DNA of 64,000 nt from Actinoplanes octamycinicus (GCF_014205225.1 NZ_JACHNB010000001.1:5871501-5935500); one strand, 5' to 3'; positions 7,609 through 17,085 are shown, counted from the stretch's first letter. Program-made: numbers and translations. Notes: generated from the sequence alone by a model not told the origin.

Positions 7609-8223
7609 ATGACCCAGGACGGCAGGCTCCTCCGCGGTGAGCGGACCCGGACGGCGGTGCTCGACCAGGCGCTGCTGCTGGCCACCGTCTCCGGGCTGGA
7701 CGGGCTGTCGCTGAGCCAGGTCGCCGAGGCGCTCGGGGTGAGCAAGTCGGGGCTGTTCGCGCACTGGCGCTCCAAGCAGGAGCTGCAGCTCGCGGTCATC
7801 GATCACGCCCGGGCGCAGTGGACCGACCGGGTGATCCGGCCGGCCCTCGCCGAGCGGGCCGGGGTGCGGCGGCTGTGGGCGGTGCATGACCGGCGGCTGG
7901 CCTTCTACGAGGCCGGGGTGCTGCCCGGCGGCTGCTTCTTCGCCACCGCGCACTTCGAGTTCAACGCCCGCCCCGGCGTGATCAAGGACCGGCTCGCCAC
8001 CGAGCAGAGCGACTGGATGGCCTTCCTGACCCGGGTCGCCGCCGACGCCGTCGACGCCGGTGACCTGCGGCCCGGCACCGACCCGGAGCAGCTGGCCTAC
8101 CTGGTCGAGTCGCTCGGCGTCTGCGCCGTCATGCGGGCCACCGCACCCACTTTTCAGTACGCCCGCCGGGCCCTGCGCGACCACCTGCGAGCCATCGCCA
8201 TCGACCTTCCGGAGCTGATATGA
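7609..8223 (+). CDS. TetR-family transcriptional regulator
   Basis: 204 residues. The N-terminal HTH is clear (GLSLSQVAEALGVSKSGLFAHWRSKQELQLAVI). The C-terminal ligand domain has CFFATAHFEFNARPG, a pattern seen in TetR proteins of the TetR_C_16/YfiR-like type. The stop overlaps the start of the thioesterase gene by 4 bp, so the two are co-translated. The regulator therefore probably responds to an acyl-type or lipophilic ligand and controls its own operon through the palindrome at 7578. Confidence 0.9.
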   Translation: MTQDGRLLRGERTRTAVLDQALLLATVSGLDGLSLSQVAEALGVSKSGLFAHWRSKQELQLAVIDHARAQWTDRVIRPALAERAGVRRLWAVHDRRLAFYEAGVLPGGCFFATAHFEFNARPGVIKDRLATEQSDWMAFLTRVAADAVDAGDLRPGTDPEQLAYLVESLGVCAVMRATAPTFQYARRALRDHLRAIAIDLPELI

Positions 8224-8654
8224 CCACGCAGACCCTCCAGCACGGCGCCGTCGTCCGCATGCCGGTGCACTTCGACGACCTGGACGCGATGGGCGTGCTG
8301 CACAACTCGCGCTATGCGGTGCTGGTCGAGCGCGCCGTGGTGCTCTGGTGGGCGGAGCGCGGCGTCTCGTTCGCCGGCGGCCGCCCGACCACGCCGGACG
8401 CGTTCAACGTGGTCCGGGAGTATGCGGTGACCTTCCATCGCCCGGTCACCGGCACCGGCGAGATCGCCGTGCACTTCTGGGTGGACCGGCTCGGCACCTC
8501 CAGCGCGGAGTACGGCTTCCGGGTCACCTCGCTGGACTCGGAGACGGTGTTCGCCGAGGGTCGCCGGGTCAACATCCGGGTCGACCCGGCGACGATGCGC
8601 CCGGCGCCGTGGACCGAGCACGGCCGCGGGATCGCCGCCACGCTGCTGCGCTGA
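8220..8654 (+). CDS. Hotdog-fold acyl-CoA thioesterase (4HBT type)
   Basis: 144 residues, the usual length for a single hotdog domain. The signature HFDDLDAMGVLHNSRYAVLVERA carries the catalytic Asp and the N-containing helix start typical of the 4-hydroxybenzoyl-CoA/YbgC group. It likely hydrolyses an acyl-CoA. It is co-translated with the TetR regulator (ATGA overlap at 8220). Acyl substrate unknown. Confidence 0.85.
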   Translation: MTTQTLQHGAVVRMPVHFDDLDAMGVLHNSRYAVLVERAVVLWWAERGVSFAGGRPTTPDAFNVVREYAVTFHRPVTGTGEIAVHFWVDRLGTSSAEYGFRVTSLDSETVFAEGRRVNIRVDPATMRPAPWTEHGRGIAATLLR

Positions 8655-8675
8655 TTCATCCCTGGCGAGTGGTGC

Positions 8676-8692
8676 CCGTCCGGCCCGGACGG
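8676..8692. terminator. Hairpin after the thioesterase gene
   Basis: CCGTCCG-GCC-CGGACGG forms a perfect 7-bp GC stem with a 3-base loop 22 bases after the thioesterase stop. No U-run follows, as is common in actinobacteria. It may end the TetR-thioesterase transcript before the next gene at 8707. Confidence 0.5.
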
Positions 8693-8706
8693 CCGACAGT
8701 GGGTCG

Positions 8707-9369
8707 ATGAGTGACGCCTATGTGTACCGTCCGGCGGCCGGGGTCGCCGCCCGGGACCGCGGCCGCACCCTGTTCGCCCAGACGATGGGGTATGTCGCGG
8801 CGACCACCGCGCTGTTCGCGCTCGGCGCCTACCTGGGCCGGAACCTGCCGCCGTTCTTCGCGTTCGTCGCCTACCTGGCGTCGTTCGCGGCGCTGATCGC
8901 CATGCAGTTCACCGTCCGCAGATCCCGGCCGGCGACGGTGGCCATGCTGGCCGCGTTCGGCCTGCTGATGGGCGTGGCGGTCGCCCCGACCCTGGTCTAC
9001 TACGCGCAGACCGATCCGCAGGCGCTGTGGCAGGCCGGCGCGGCGACCGCGCTGTTCGTCGCCGGTTTCGGCGCCGCCGGCTACGCCACCCGCCGCGATC
9101 TGACCTTCCTGGCCCGGATCTGCTTCTGGGCGCTGCTGGCCCTGATCGTCTTCGGCATCGTGCTGATCTTCGTGAACATCCCGGGCGGCGCCCTGATCTA
9201 CTCGGTCCTCGGCCTGGTCATCTTCGCCGGCTTCATCATGGTCGACTTCCAGCGCCTGCGCCGCACCCGCGACATCGACGCCGCCCCGCTCCTGGCCGCC
9301 GCCATCTTCCTGGACATCCTCAACGTCTTCCTGTTCTTCCTCCGCATCTTCCGAGGCGGCAACCGCTGA
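8707..9369 (+). CDS. Bax inhibitor-1/YccA-family membrane protein
   Basis: 220 residues with seven hydrophobic helices, the family's normal size. The family hallmarks lie near the end: FAGFIMVDFQRLRR and then AAPLLAAAIFLDILNVFLFFLRIF, including the Asp residues thought to gate ion leak in BI-1 homologues. Acts in the cytoplasmic membrane; the physiological role in bacteria is not settled. The gene is monocistronic and converges with the small gene at 9431. Confidence 0.85.
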   Translation: MSDAYVYRPAAGVAARDRGRTLFAQTMGYVAATTALFALGAYLGRNLPPFFAFVAYLASFAALIAMQFTVRRSRPATVAMLAAFGLLMGVAVAPTLVYYAQTDPQALWQAGAATALFVAGFGAAGYATRRDLTFLARICFWALLALIVFGIVLIFVNIPGGALIYSVLGLVIFAGFIMVDFQRLRRTRDIDAAPLLAAAIFLDILNVFLFFLRIFRGGNR

Positions 9370-9389
9370 CCCGTTCGCCATCCAAGATC

Positions 9390-9412
9390 AAGACCCGCTT
9401 CCGGTACGCCCG
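9390..9412 (+). repeat. Copy of the dispersed boundary repeat
   Basis: AAGACCCGCTTCCGGTACG followed by CCCG. It sits between the convergent ends of the Bax-inhibitor-like gene and the small gene at 9431, and is one of about a dozen related copies. Confidence 0.75.
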
Positions 9413-9430
9413 GAGCCGCCTCGCCGGCTG

Positions 9431-9706
9431 TCAGCCCGGACAGCCGAAGGTCTGCAGGATCTCGCCCGTCTCGCTGTCGACCGTGACGGCCTGCGCGAAC
9501 GTGATCTCCGACCCGGACTGCTCGCACAGCTGCCACGGCCCGTTCGCCGGCACCGGCGCGACCGTCCCGCCCGGCCGGGGCGACGACTCGCCGGGAACGC
9601 CGAGCAGGGCGAACGCCAACACCGCGAGAACCAGCAGCCGGCCGTCCCCACCCCGGGCCCGGCTCGAGGGGTCAGGGCGCGGGGCATCGAGATCGATCAG
9701 CGGCAT
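9431..9706 (-). CDS. Small membrane-anchored or secreted protein, unknown function
   Basis: 91 residues. A short polar N-terminus is followed by one hydrophobic stretch (LLVLAVLAFALLG, about 24-36), then a polar outer part with two Cys residues (CEQSG and FGCPG). The two Cys could pair outside the membrane. No family recognised. The ATG at 9706 is the only good start. Converges with the gene at 8707. Confidence 0.6.
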   Translation of the reverse strand: MPLIDLDAPRPDPSSRARGGDGRLLVLAVLAFALLGVPGESSPRPGGTVAPVPANGPWQLCEQSGSEITFAQAVTVDSETGEILQTFGCPG

Positions 9707-9911
9707 GCCAGGATCTTAAGGTCCTCAGCCCTGCCATGGAGCCGGCAGCCCGCACGAACCGCGTACCGGGGGAGCGGGTGGTGAAGCCATCGGTACGCCA
9801 TGGATCTCCCGTGCTATTCCTGGTGCTTGTGACACTTGCCCCGGCTGGAGGGAGTGGTACGCCACCCGGTGTGCCGGCAGCCGTCTTCGGGACAGCGAGA
9901 GAGGGAGTTCG

Positions 9912-12227
9912 TTGGCACTTCCGGCCTGGTTGGAGTCCTGTCGCCAGTGGGTCCTGCGGCCGCCCGGCACCACCGTCCAGCTCCGTCCCTTGCAGGAGAA
10001 GGTGCAGCGGGCCGCGGAGCGCCGGCGTGAGCTGGAGCAGCTCGGCGACGCCGCGCTGAACGCACGCGCTCGGCGGAGCCGCGCCGACCGCGATGAGGTG
10101 GAATTCGCCGCGGCCGCCCGGGAATGCGCCCGCCGGGCCCTGGGCCTGCGCCCATACGACGAGCAGTTGACCGGCGCCCTGGCGCTCGCCCAGGGGCGCG
10201 TCGTGCAGATGGCCACCGGCGAGGGCAAGACGGTGACGGCCGCGATCGCCGCCGCCGCGCTCAGCGCTGACGGGCCGGTCCACGTGCTGACCGTGAACGA
10301 CTATCTGGCCGGTCGGGACGCCCAGTGGATGCGCCCGCTGTACGAGCGGCTCGGCGTCTCCGTGGGATGGATCACCGAACTGTCGACACGGCAGGAGCGG
10401 CGGGAAGCGTACGCCTGCGATGTCACCTACGTGTCCGTCAACGAGGCCGGTTTCGACTTCCTCCGCGACGGGCTCTGCACCGACCTGGCCCACCGGGTCC
10501 AGCAACCGCTGGGCGCGGTGATCGTCGACGAGGCCGACTCCATCCTGGTCGACGAGGCCCGTATCCCTCTGGTCCTTGCCGGCGCCACCCTCACCGGCCA
10601 GAACCTGGCGCAGCGCATGGCCGAGCTGGTCCGCCAGCTCCGTCACGACGAGCACTACGTGCTGGCCGACGAGAACCGGGTCGTTCACTTGACGCCCGAG
10701 GGCGCCGCCCTGCTCGAGCGAGCACTCGGCGGTATCCACCTGTACGCGGCGGAGAACCTCGACGTGCTCACCGCGGTGAATCTGGCGTTGCACGCCGAGG
10801 CGCTGCTGACCCGGGACGTGGATTACATCGTCCGGGACGGTCGCGTCGAGCTGGTCGACAGCTTCCGCGGCCGGGTGGCCCAGCGCCGCCGGTGGCCGGA
10901 CGGTCTGCACGCGGCGGTCGAGGCCAAGGAGAGCCTGACGAGCACCGGCGGCGGCACCATCCTCGCGACGATCACCCTTCAGGCCTTCGTCAACCAGTAC
11001 TCCCGGGTGGCCGGTATGACCGGGACCGCGCTGCCCGTGGGCGACCAGCTGCTCGAGTTCTACGGCCTGGAGGTCGTCGTCCTGCCGCCGCACCGGCCGC
11101 GCATCCGTGTGGACGAGCCGGACCGGGTCTACGCCACCTCGGAGCAGCGCGACACCGCGGTGCTCGCCCAGGTGGCCACCACACACGCGACCGGCCAACC
11201 AGTACTGCTGGCCACACCCAGCATCGCCGAATCGGAAGCGCTGGGCGCCCGGCTCCGCGACGCCGGCATCGACTGCACGGTGCTCAACGCGAAGAACGAC
11301 GCGATGGAGGCGGCCATCATCGCCGAAGCCGGCACCCTCGGCGCGGTCATCGTCTCCACCCAGATGACCGGCCGCGGCGTGGACATCCGGCTCGGCGGCA
11401 GCGACCAGCACGACCACGCGAGGGTCGCCGCGACCGGCGGGCTGTACGTGATCGGCGTCGGGCGCCACGACAGCAGCCGGGTCGACGATCAGCTCCGGGG
11501 CCGCTCCGGCCGGCACGGCGACCCCGGTCGCTCGGTGTTCTTCGTCAGCATGCAGGACGACCTGATCACCACATTCGGGCCGGAGAAACTGCCGCGCCTG
11601 GAGCCGGCCTCTGACGGCCGCCTCGACGAGCCGGCCGCGCTGCGCGCCGTCGCGGACGCCCAGCGCATCGCCGAGCAGGTCAACCTGGAGATCCACCGCA
11701 ACACGTGGCGTTACCACTACCTGCTGGAACAGCACCGGGCGACGGTGGCCGCGCTGCGGGAGGAACTGCTGACCGGCGACCGGGCTGACCGGATGATGGC
11801 GCAGCACCGCCCGGCCGACCATGCCCGGCTGGTGCGGGCGCATGGCCGGGACCGTGTCGCCTCGGCGGCCCAGGCCATCGTCCTCTACCACCTGGACATG
11901 GCCTGGGCCGACCACCTGCGCGACATGGGAGACCTCCGCGAGAGCATCCACTTGCACGCCTTCGCGAACCTCGATCCGCTGGACGAGTTCCACCGGGCGG
12001 CGATCCCGGCCTTCCGGCAGCTGATCCCGGATGTGGAGCTGCGCTCGGCGGAAACCTTCGCTGGCCTCGACCTGTCCGACCCGGACTGGACACCCGCGGA
12101 CCTCGGCCTGGAGCGCCCCAGCGCCACCTGGACCTACATCGTCAACGACAGCCCGTTCGGGGTCGACCTGGAACGCTTCTTCGCCGGCGTCATCGGACTG
12201 CTCCGAGCGGGCTGGCAGGCGGCTTGA
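9912..12227 (+). CDS. secA2: Accessory preprotein translocase ATPase SecA2
   Basis: 771 residues, shorter than housekeeping SecA. Walker A reads MATGEGKT (100-107), Walker B VDEAD about 198; SVNEAGFDFLRD, MTGTA, STQMTGRGVDIRLGG and QLRGRSGRHGDPG follow in order. The region after the motor (ANTWRY-like HRNTWRYHYLLEQHRA, LYHLDMAWADHL, DIRESIHL-like DLRESIHLHAF, NPLDEFHR-like LDPLDEFHR, TWTYIVNDSPF) closely follows mycobacterial SecA2. The zinc-binding tail of SecA1 is absent. It should drive export of a small subset of proteins with SecYEG. TTG start at 9912 after a GAGGGAG site; upstream context gives no partner. Confidence 0.92.
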   Translation: MALPAWLESCRQWVLRPPGTTVQLRPLQEKVQRAAERRRELEQLGDAALNARARRSRADRDEVEFAAAARECARRALGLRPYDEQLTGALALAQGRVVQMATGEGKTVTAAIAAAALSADGPVHVLTVNDYLAGRDAQWMRPLYERLGVSVGWITELSTRQERREAYACDVTYVSVNEAGFDFLRDGLCTDLAHRVQQPLGAVIVDEADSILVDEARIPLVLAGATLTGQNLAQRMAELVRQLRHDEHYVLADENRVVHLTPEGAALLERALGGIHLYAAENLDVLTAVNLALHAEALLTRDVDYIVRDGRVELVDSFRGRVAQRRRWPDGLHAAVEAKESLTSTGGGTILATITLQAFVNQYSRVAGMTGTALPVGDQLLEFYGLEVVVLPPHRPRIRVDEPDRVYATSEQRDTAVLAQVATTHATGQPVLLATPSIAESEALGARLRDAGIDCTVLNAKNDAMEAAIIAEAGTLGAVIVSTQMTGRGVDIRLGGSDQHDHARVAATGGLYVIGVGRHDSSRVDDQLRGRSGRHGDPGRSVFFVSMQDDLITTFGPEKLPRLEPASDGRLDEPAALRAVADAQRIAEQVNLEIHRNTWRYHYLLEQHRATVAALREELLTGDRADRMMAQHRPADHARLVRAHGRDRVASAAQAIVLYHLDMAWADHLRDMGDLRESIHLHAFANLDPLDEFHRAAIPAFRQLIPDVELRSAETFAGLDLSDPDWTPADLGLERPSATWTYIVNDSPFGVDLERFFAGVIGLLRAGWQAA

Positions 12228-12304
12228 CTCGCCTCGGCTGTCGCGGACAACCCGGCCCGGGTCCCGGCTGTACGTGTCGAGCACCCTCTGATAGGAAAGC
12301 GTCC

Positions 12305-12550
12305 ATGGTCGTCGCGTCGGTGGTGCTGGTGCCCTTGCTGCTGCTCAACGCCTATCTGCTGACCTGGTACCTGCCCGAGCTGACCGGCGACCGGCCGGCC
12401 GGGTGGCTGCTGGTGTGCGCACTGACCGTGGCGTCGGCGGTGTGTCTGGGGCTGGGCTGGGCGCGGCGCCGCGGCAAGGGGCGGTGGGTCTGGCCGCTCG
12501 CGGCGGCGGCGCTCGTGGTCGCGAGCTGGCCCTCGTTGTCGAGCCTCTGA
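12305..12550 (+). CDS. Small integral membrane protein, unknown function
   Basis: 81 residues in three hydrophobic segments (about 2-20, 31-50 and 57-73) separated by short loops with RRRGKGR. ATG at 12305 follows AGGAAAG. It lies 77 bp after secA2 and could share its transcript. No family recognised. Confidence 0.6.
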   Translation: MVVASVVLVPLLLLNAYLLTWYLPELTGDRPAGWLLVCALTVASAVCLGLGWARRRGKGRWVWPLAAAALVVASWPSLSSL

Positions 12551-12635
12551 TCGGACCACCGGATGCGATGACCCTGGAGCAGCAGCCCGGCCGCGCATTG
12601 ATACATTCGCGCGAACTGATCTCCTGGGGGCTACC

Positions 12636-15600
12636 GTGCGACGGCGCTGGCATGCGGGTCTACTGACGATTCTGGTCCTGATATCCGGTTTCCTGCCCCA
12701 GGTGGTGGCGGTCGCCCCGGCGGCCGCGGCGCCCCCGGCCGGCGGCATGACGGGCGCGGCGCTGACCGCCGCCTTCAGCGACTACGGCAACACGAGCGGC
12801 CGCTGGAGCGGCGCCGACAGCACGGTCTCGGTGCTGCTGCCCGACGGCCGCGTCCTATGGCTCTTCTCGGACACCATGCTCGGCACGGTCAACGCCGACT
12901 TCACCCGTCCGCGCTCGAGCCCGATGATCAACAACTCGGCGATCGTCCAGGACGGCAGCGCGCTCGTGTCGACGCTGCACGGCGGCACCACGGCGGCGCC
13001 CGAGGCGCTGTTCAAGCCCTCGGTGGCCGGCGAGTGGTACTGGATAGCCGACGCCACCGTCGAGGGCAGCACGCTCAAGGTGCTGGCCAACCGCTATCGC
13101 AAGACCGGCGAGGGCGGCCTCGACTTCGCGCTGACCGGATCGGCGCTGGCCACGCTGGCCCTGCCCTCGCTGACCGTGACCAGCGTGATCGACCTGCCGC
13201 TGGGCTCGACGACCGCGTGGGGCGCGGCCGTGCTCGAGGACGGCGCCTACACGTACGTCTACGGCTCGGAGTACGTCGCGGCCGACGCGATGCGCTTCGC
13301 CCGGCTGGCCCGGGTGCCGGCCGGCGGGCTGGCCGGCGCCTGGAGCTTCTGGACGGGCACGACCTGGTCGGCGAACGCGGGCGACTCGGCCCGGCTGCCG
13401 CTGTCCGGGGTCGGCACGTCGTTCGGCGTGCAAAAGGTCGGCAGCCAGTACGTCGTGGTCACGATGGAGAGCAACACGACGTTCTCGGCGCAGGCGGTGG
13501 CGTACACGTCCAGCTCGCCGCAGGGTCCGTTCAGCGGCCCGATCGACCTGTTCACGGCGCCCGAGCCGGCCGAGCGCTCCGGCGTGATCGTCTACGACGC
13601 GCGCGTGCATCCCGAGCTCGCGCCCAGCGGCAAGCTGCTGATCTCGTACAACGTGCACAGCCTGACCCCGGACGACCTGTACGACGACGCCCGGATCTAT
13701 CGCCCGCGCTTCGTCGACCTCACCTGGCCGATCCCCGCCCCCGACCCGGCGGCGGTGCCGGCCGCGCCCGCGAGCCTGACCGGGACCACCGACACGACCG
13801 GCGCGATCAACCTGTCCTGGCCGGCGGTCTCCGGCTCCGGCATCACCTACAACGTCTACCAGCGCGACGTGACGGCCGGGCAGAGCCACGCGTCGCGGGT
13901 CAACCAGCCGTCCACCAACGCGGTCACGCTGGGCGGATTCAAGACCGGGCACACGTACGAGTTCACGGTCAGCGCCGTCAACGCGGCCGGGGAGGGCGGC
14001 CGTTCGCCGGTGCGCAGCGTCGCCGTCACGATCGCGCCGCCGGCCGCGCCGACCGGCCTGACCGCCACCGCCGGCACGGACGGCTCGGTCACGCTGAACT
14101 GGTCGGCCGTCCCGTACGCCTGGCGCTACGACGTGCAGCGCCGCGACATCACCGCCGGCGAGACCGAGTTCGCCCTGGTCAACGACCCGTCACCGGCCGA
14201 CACGACGGTGACCGCGACCTGGCTGGAGAACAACCACCAGTACGAGTTCGTGGTCACCGCGAGCCACGGTGGCGGCACCTCGCCCCGCTCGGCCGCCGTC
14301 ACCGCCACGGCCCGGTACGCCGTGCCGAGCGCGCCGACCGGGCTCACCGCGACCGCTCGCAGCGACGGGCAGATCCAGCTGACCTGGACCGCCACCGCGC
14401 AGAACGTCTACTACTGGGTCGAGCAGCGCGACGTCACGGCCGGCGAGACGGCGTTCACCCGGCTGCCGCTGCCGGTCGGCACCTGCTGCGACTTCACCGC
14501 GGGCTATCTGATCAACGGGCACCGGTACGAGTTCCGGCTGTTCGCCAACAACAAGGGCGGCGACTCGCCGGCGTCGAACACGGCCCAGGCCACCTCGGCC
14601 TATCCGCGGCAGTCGGCCCCGGGCACGCTGACCGCGGTCGCGGGCGACGGACAGGTGCAGCTGACCTGGGGCGCAAGCCCGTCGGAGGACGTCTGGTACC
14701 TGGTCTACCAGCGCGACGTGACCGAGAGCGAGACCGAGTTCACCCAGCTCCCGCTGCCGATCACCTCCTGCTGCACGATGACGGCGGGTTACCTGGCCAA
14801 CGGGCACGAGTACGAGTTCAAGGTGACGGCGACCAGCCAGGGTGCCGAGTCGCCGCCGACCAACCTCGTCCGAGCGACGCCGAAGGCGCCGCTCCCCGCG
14901 CAGGTGACCGGCCTGAGCGTGACCGCCCTGTCGTCCGGGGAACTCAAGCTGAGCTGGAACGATCCCGGGCCCAACCTGTGGTTCAACGTCTACCAGCGCA
15001 ACGTGACGGCCGGCGAGACGACGTTCACCAAGCTGGCGCTGCCGGTCACCACCTGCTGCACGTTCAACGCGGGACTGCTCACCCACAACAACGTGTACGA
15101 GTTCAAGGTGGCCGCGACCAACGCGACCGGCGAGGGGCCGCACTCGGGCACCGCCCGCGGGACGGCGAAATACGCGGTGCCGGCGGCGCCGACGAACCTG
15201 CGGGTGAGCGCGGCCGGCGACGGCAGCATCGACCTCGACTGGGACGCGCCCGCCAACCTGTTCTTCTGGATGTACATGCGGGACGTCACGGCCGGTCAGA
15301 CCGCCTTCACCAAGGCGTTCTACCCGACCGACAAGACGTCCGGGAGCTGGGGCGGCCTGGTGCACGGCCACCAGTACGAGTTCAAGGTGACCGCGACCAA
15401 CCAGGGCGGCGAAGGGCCGGCCTCGGGCACGGCCCGGGCCACCTCGGTCGGCGGGCTGCCGCAGCCGCCGTCCGGTCTGAGTGCGACGGCCGGGGACGGT
15501 CAGGTGACGTTGCGCTGGACGGCCAGCCCGACCGCGAACGTCTACTACTGGGTCGAGATGCGTCCGGCCGGCGGCACCTGGACGCGCCTGCAATACCCGG

Positions 15601-16940
15601 TCACCACGTGTTGCGCCTACACCGTGAAACTGCTCAACAACGGGACGACGTACGAGTTCCGGCTGCGCGCCAACAACGCCGCGGGCGACTCGGCCGCCTC
15701 GGGCACCGCGTCGGCCCGGCCGTTGCCGCCGCTGCCGCAGGCGCCCTCGGGCCTGACCGCGACGGCCGGCGACGGTCAGGCGACGTTGCGCTGGACGGCC
15801 AGCCCCAGCGGCAACGTCTACTACTGGGTGGAGATGCGCTCGTCCGGCGGCACCTGGAAGCGGCTGCAGTACCCGGTCACGACCTGCTGCTCGTACACCG
15901 TGAAACTGCTCAACAACGGGACGACGTACGAGTTCCGGCTGCGCGCCAACAACCTGGCCGGCGACTCGGGAGCGTCCAACACGGCCTCGGCCCGCCCGAT
16001 GCCGCCGATCCCGTCGGCGCCGTCCGGGCTGAGCGCGAGCGCGGTCGGCGACCAGGCGGCGAAATTGACCTGGACGGCCAGCCCGACCGGCAGCGTCTAC
16101 TACTGGATCTACTACAAGACGACCGACCAGTCGGCCTGGACCAAGGCCCGCTACCCGTACGGCGGGTGCTGCACCTTCACGATGCAGCTGCTCACGCCGG
16201 GCAAGACCTACCAGTTCCAGCTGCGGGCCGAGAACCTGAGCGGGATGAGCGGCGCGTCCAACACGGCCACCGTGACGCTGACGATCACCGCGCCGGGCAC
16301 GCCGGGCAAAGTGAAGGCCGTGCCGTCCACGTCGTCGTCGTCCGTGCAGGTCTCGTGGAGCGCCGTCAGCCAGGCCACCGGGTACTCGGTACACGCGAAG
16401 CCATGTCGGGGCGGTTCCTGGCTGTTGGTCGGCTTCATGATCACCAGTACGTCGTACACGGTGAACGGCGCCGCCGGCTGCTACCTCTACCGAGCCGTGG
16501 CCGACCGGTTCGGCAAGGAGGGGACGCCGTCAGGCGGCAACCTGATGGCCTTCGGCACGGTCGACGACTACCCGTGGGGCAGCGGCTTCCCCTGGCTCGA
16601 CCGGTACGGGTTCCCGCTGCAGGAGTGCACGTCGTTCGTCGCATCCCGGGTCAACCGCTACTACGCCAACCCCAACCCGCCCGGTTTCACCAGCCTCAAC
16701 TACTGGCACGCCAAGGGCTGGGACGAGGCCGCCCCGAAGTACGGCGGCTTCGTGAGCCAGACGCCGGCCGTTGGCGCCATCGCCCAGTGGAACTACCAGC
16801 CTTACGGGCATGTGGCCTGGGTGGCCGGCATCGACGGCTCGGACATCATCATCGAGGAGTACAACTACGTTGGCCATCACGTGTATTCGAGGCGGCGGAT
16901 CTCCGCCTCGAACCCGGACAACTACCTGGCCCTGATGTAG
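12636..16940 (+). CDS. Giant secreted protein: propeller-like N-terminus, ten FN3 domains, C-terminal CHAP domain
   Basis: 1434 residues with a Sec signal peptide (about 1-33, ending APAAAAPP). Residues about 40-365 resemble the DUF4185-type five-bladed propeller of secreted actinobacterial glycan enzymes (FSDYGNTSGRW, LWLFSDTMLG, NNSAIV, DLTWP). Ten FN3 repeats follow (about 373-1300). Six of them (3, 4, 5, 7, 8, 9) carry a vicinal Cys-Cys pair at the same spot. The C-terminus is a CHAP domain with Cys1331 (QECTSF), His1392 (GHVAWV) and Glu1408 (EEYN), so a peptidoglycan amidase or endopeptidase is likely. FN3 domains 7 and 8 are nearly identical, a recent duplication. GTG start after TGGGGG; a strong hairpin follows the stop. 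Confidence 0.85.
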   Translation: MRRRWHAGLLTILVLISGFLPQVVAVAPAAAAPPAGGMTGAALTAAFSDYGNTSGRWSGADSTVSVLLPDGRVLWLFSDTMLGTVNADFTRPRSSPMINNSAIVQDGSALVSTLHGGTTAAPEALFKPSVAGEWYWIADATVEGSTLKVLANRYRKTGEGGLDFALTGSALATLALPSLTVTSVIDLPLGSTTAWGAAVLEDGAYTYVYGSEYVAADAMRFARLARVPAGGLAGAWSFWTGTTWSANAGDSARLPLSGVGTSFGVQKVGSQYVVVTMESNTTFSAQAVAYTSSSPQGPFSGPIDLFTAPEPAERSGVIVYDARVHPELAPSGKLLISYNVHSLTPDDLYDDARIYRPRFVDLTWPIPAPDPAAVPAAPASLTGTTDTTGAINLSWPAVSGSGITYNVYQRDVTAGQSHASRVNQPSTNAVTLGGFKTGHTYEFTVSAVNAAGEGGRSPVRSVAVTIAPPAAPTGLTATAGTDGSVTLNWSAVPYAWRYDVQRRDITAGETEFALVNDPSPADTTVTATWLENNHQYEFVVTASHGGGTSPRSAAVTATARYAVPSAPTGLTATARSDGQIQLTWTATAQNVYYWVEQRDVTAGETAFTRLPLPVGTCCDFTAGYLINGHRYEFRLFANNKGGDSPASNTAQATSAYPRQSAPGTLTAVAGDGQVQLTWGASPSEDVWYLVYQRDVTESETEFTQLPLPITSCCTMTAGYLANGHEYEFKVTATSQGAESPPTNLVRATPKAPLPAQVTGLSVTALSSGELKLSWNDPGPNLWFNVYQRNVTAGETTFTKLALPVTTCCTFNAGLLTHNNVYEFKVAATNATGEGPHSGTARGTAKYAVPAAPTNLRVSAAGDGSIDLDWDAPANLFFWMYMRDVTAGQTAFTKAFYPTDKTSGSWGGLVHGHQYEFKVTATNQGGEGPASGTARATSVGGLPQPPSGLSATAGDGQVTLRWTASPTANVYYWVEMRPAGGTWTRLQYPVTTCCAYTVKLLNNGTTYEFRLRANNAAGDSAASGTASARPLPPLPQAPSGLTATAGDGQATLRWTASPSGNVYYWVEMRSSGGTWKRLQYPVTTCCSYTVKLLNNGTTYEFRLRANNLAGDSGASNTASARPMPPIPSAPSGLSASAVGDQAAKLTWTASPTGSVYYWIYYKTTDQSAWTKARYPYGGCCTFTMQLLTPGKTYQFQLRAENLSGMSGASNTATVTLTITAPGTPGKVKAVPSTSSSSVQVSWSAVSQATGYSVHAKPCRGGSWLLVGFMITSTSYTVNGAAGCYLYRAVADRFGKEGTPSGGNLMAFGTVDDYPWGSGFPWLDRYGFPLQECTSFVASRVNRYYANPNPPGFTSLNYWHAKGWDEAAPKYGGFVSQTPAVGAIAQWNYQPYGHVAWVAGIDGSDIIIEEYNYVGHHVYSRRRISASNPDNYLALM

Positions 16941-17045
16941 GTCGGTCGGCCGGCTGGCGGTTCAGCGGCGTCAGGTTGCCCGAGCGGGCGGCCTCGACGT
17001 TGCGGCTGGTCCGGTCAACCTGGTTCCGCCGCTGACCGGAACACC

Positions 17046-17085
17046 GAGCGGCCTGATCCTGCCTACGGCAAGGACCAGGCCGCTC
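17046..17085. terminator. Strong terminator hairpin
   Basis: GAGCGGCCTG (17046-17055) pairs with CAGGCCGCTC (17076-17085), and the inner bases TCCTGCC/GGCAAGGA extend the stem around a TAC loop. It lies about 105 bases after the FN3-CHAP stop and before the next gene. Confidence 0.75.

Noticed and set aside
9672..12284. Very long open frame antisense to secA2
   Set aside because: High GC leaves few stops in antisense frames; its residues (many Arg, Gln, Gly, Asp, Val in the GVGHGQ style) match no family and mirror the codons of secA2.
14190..16394. Long antisense frame across the FN3 array
   Set aside because: A shadow of the repeated FN3 codons; no start signal and no family resemblance.
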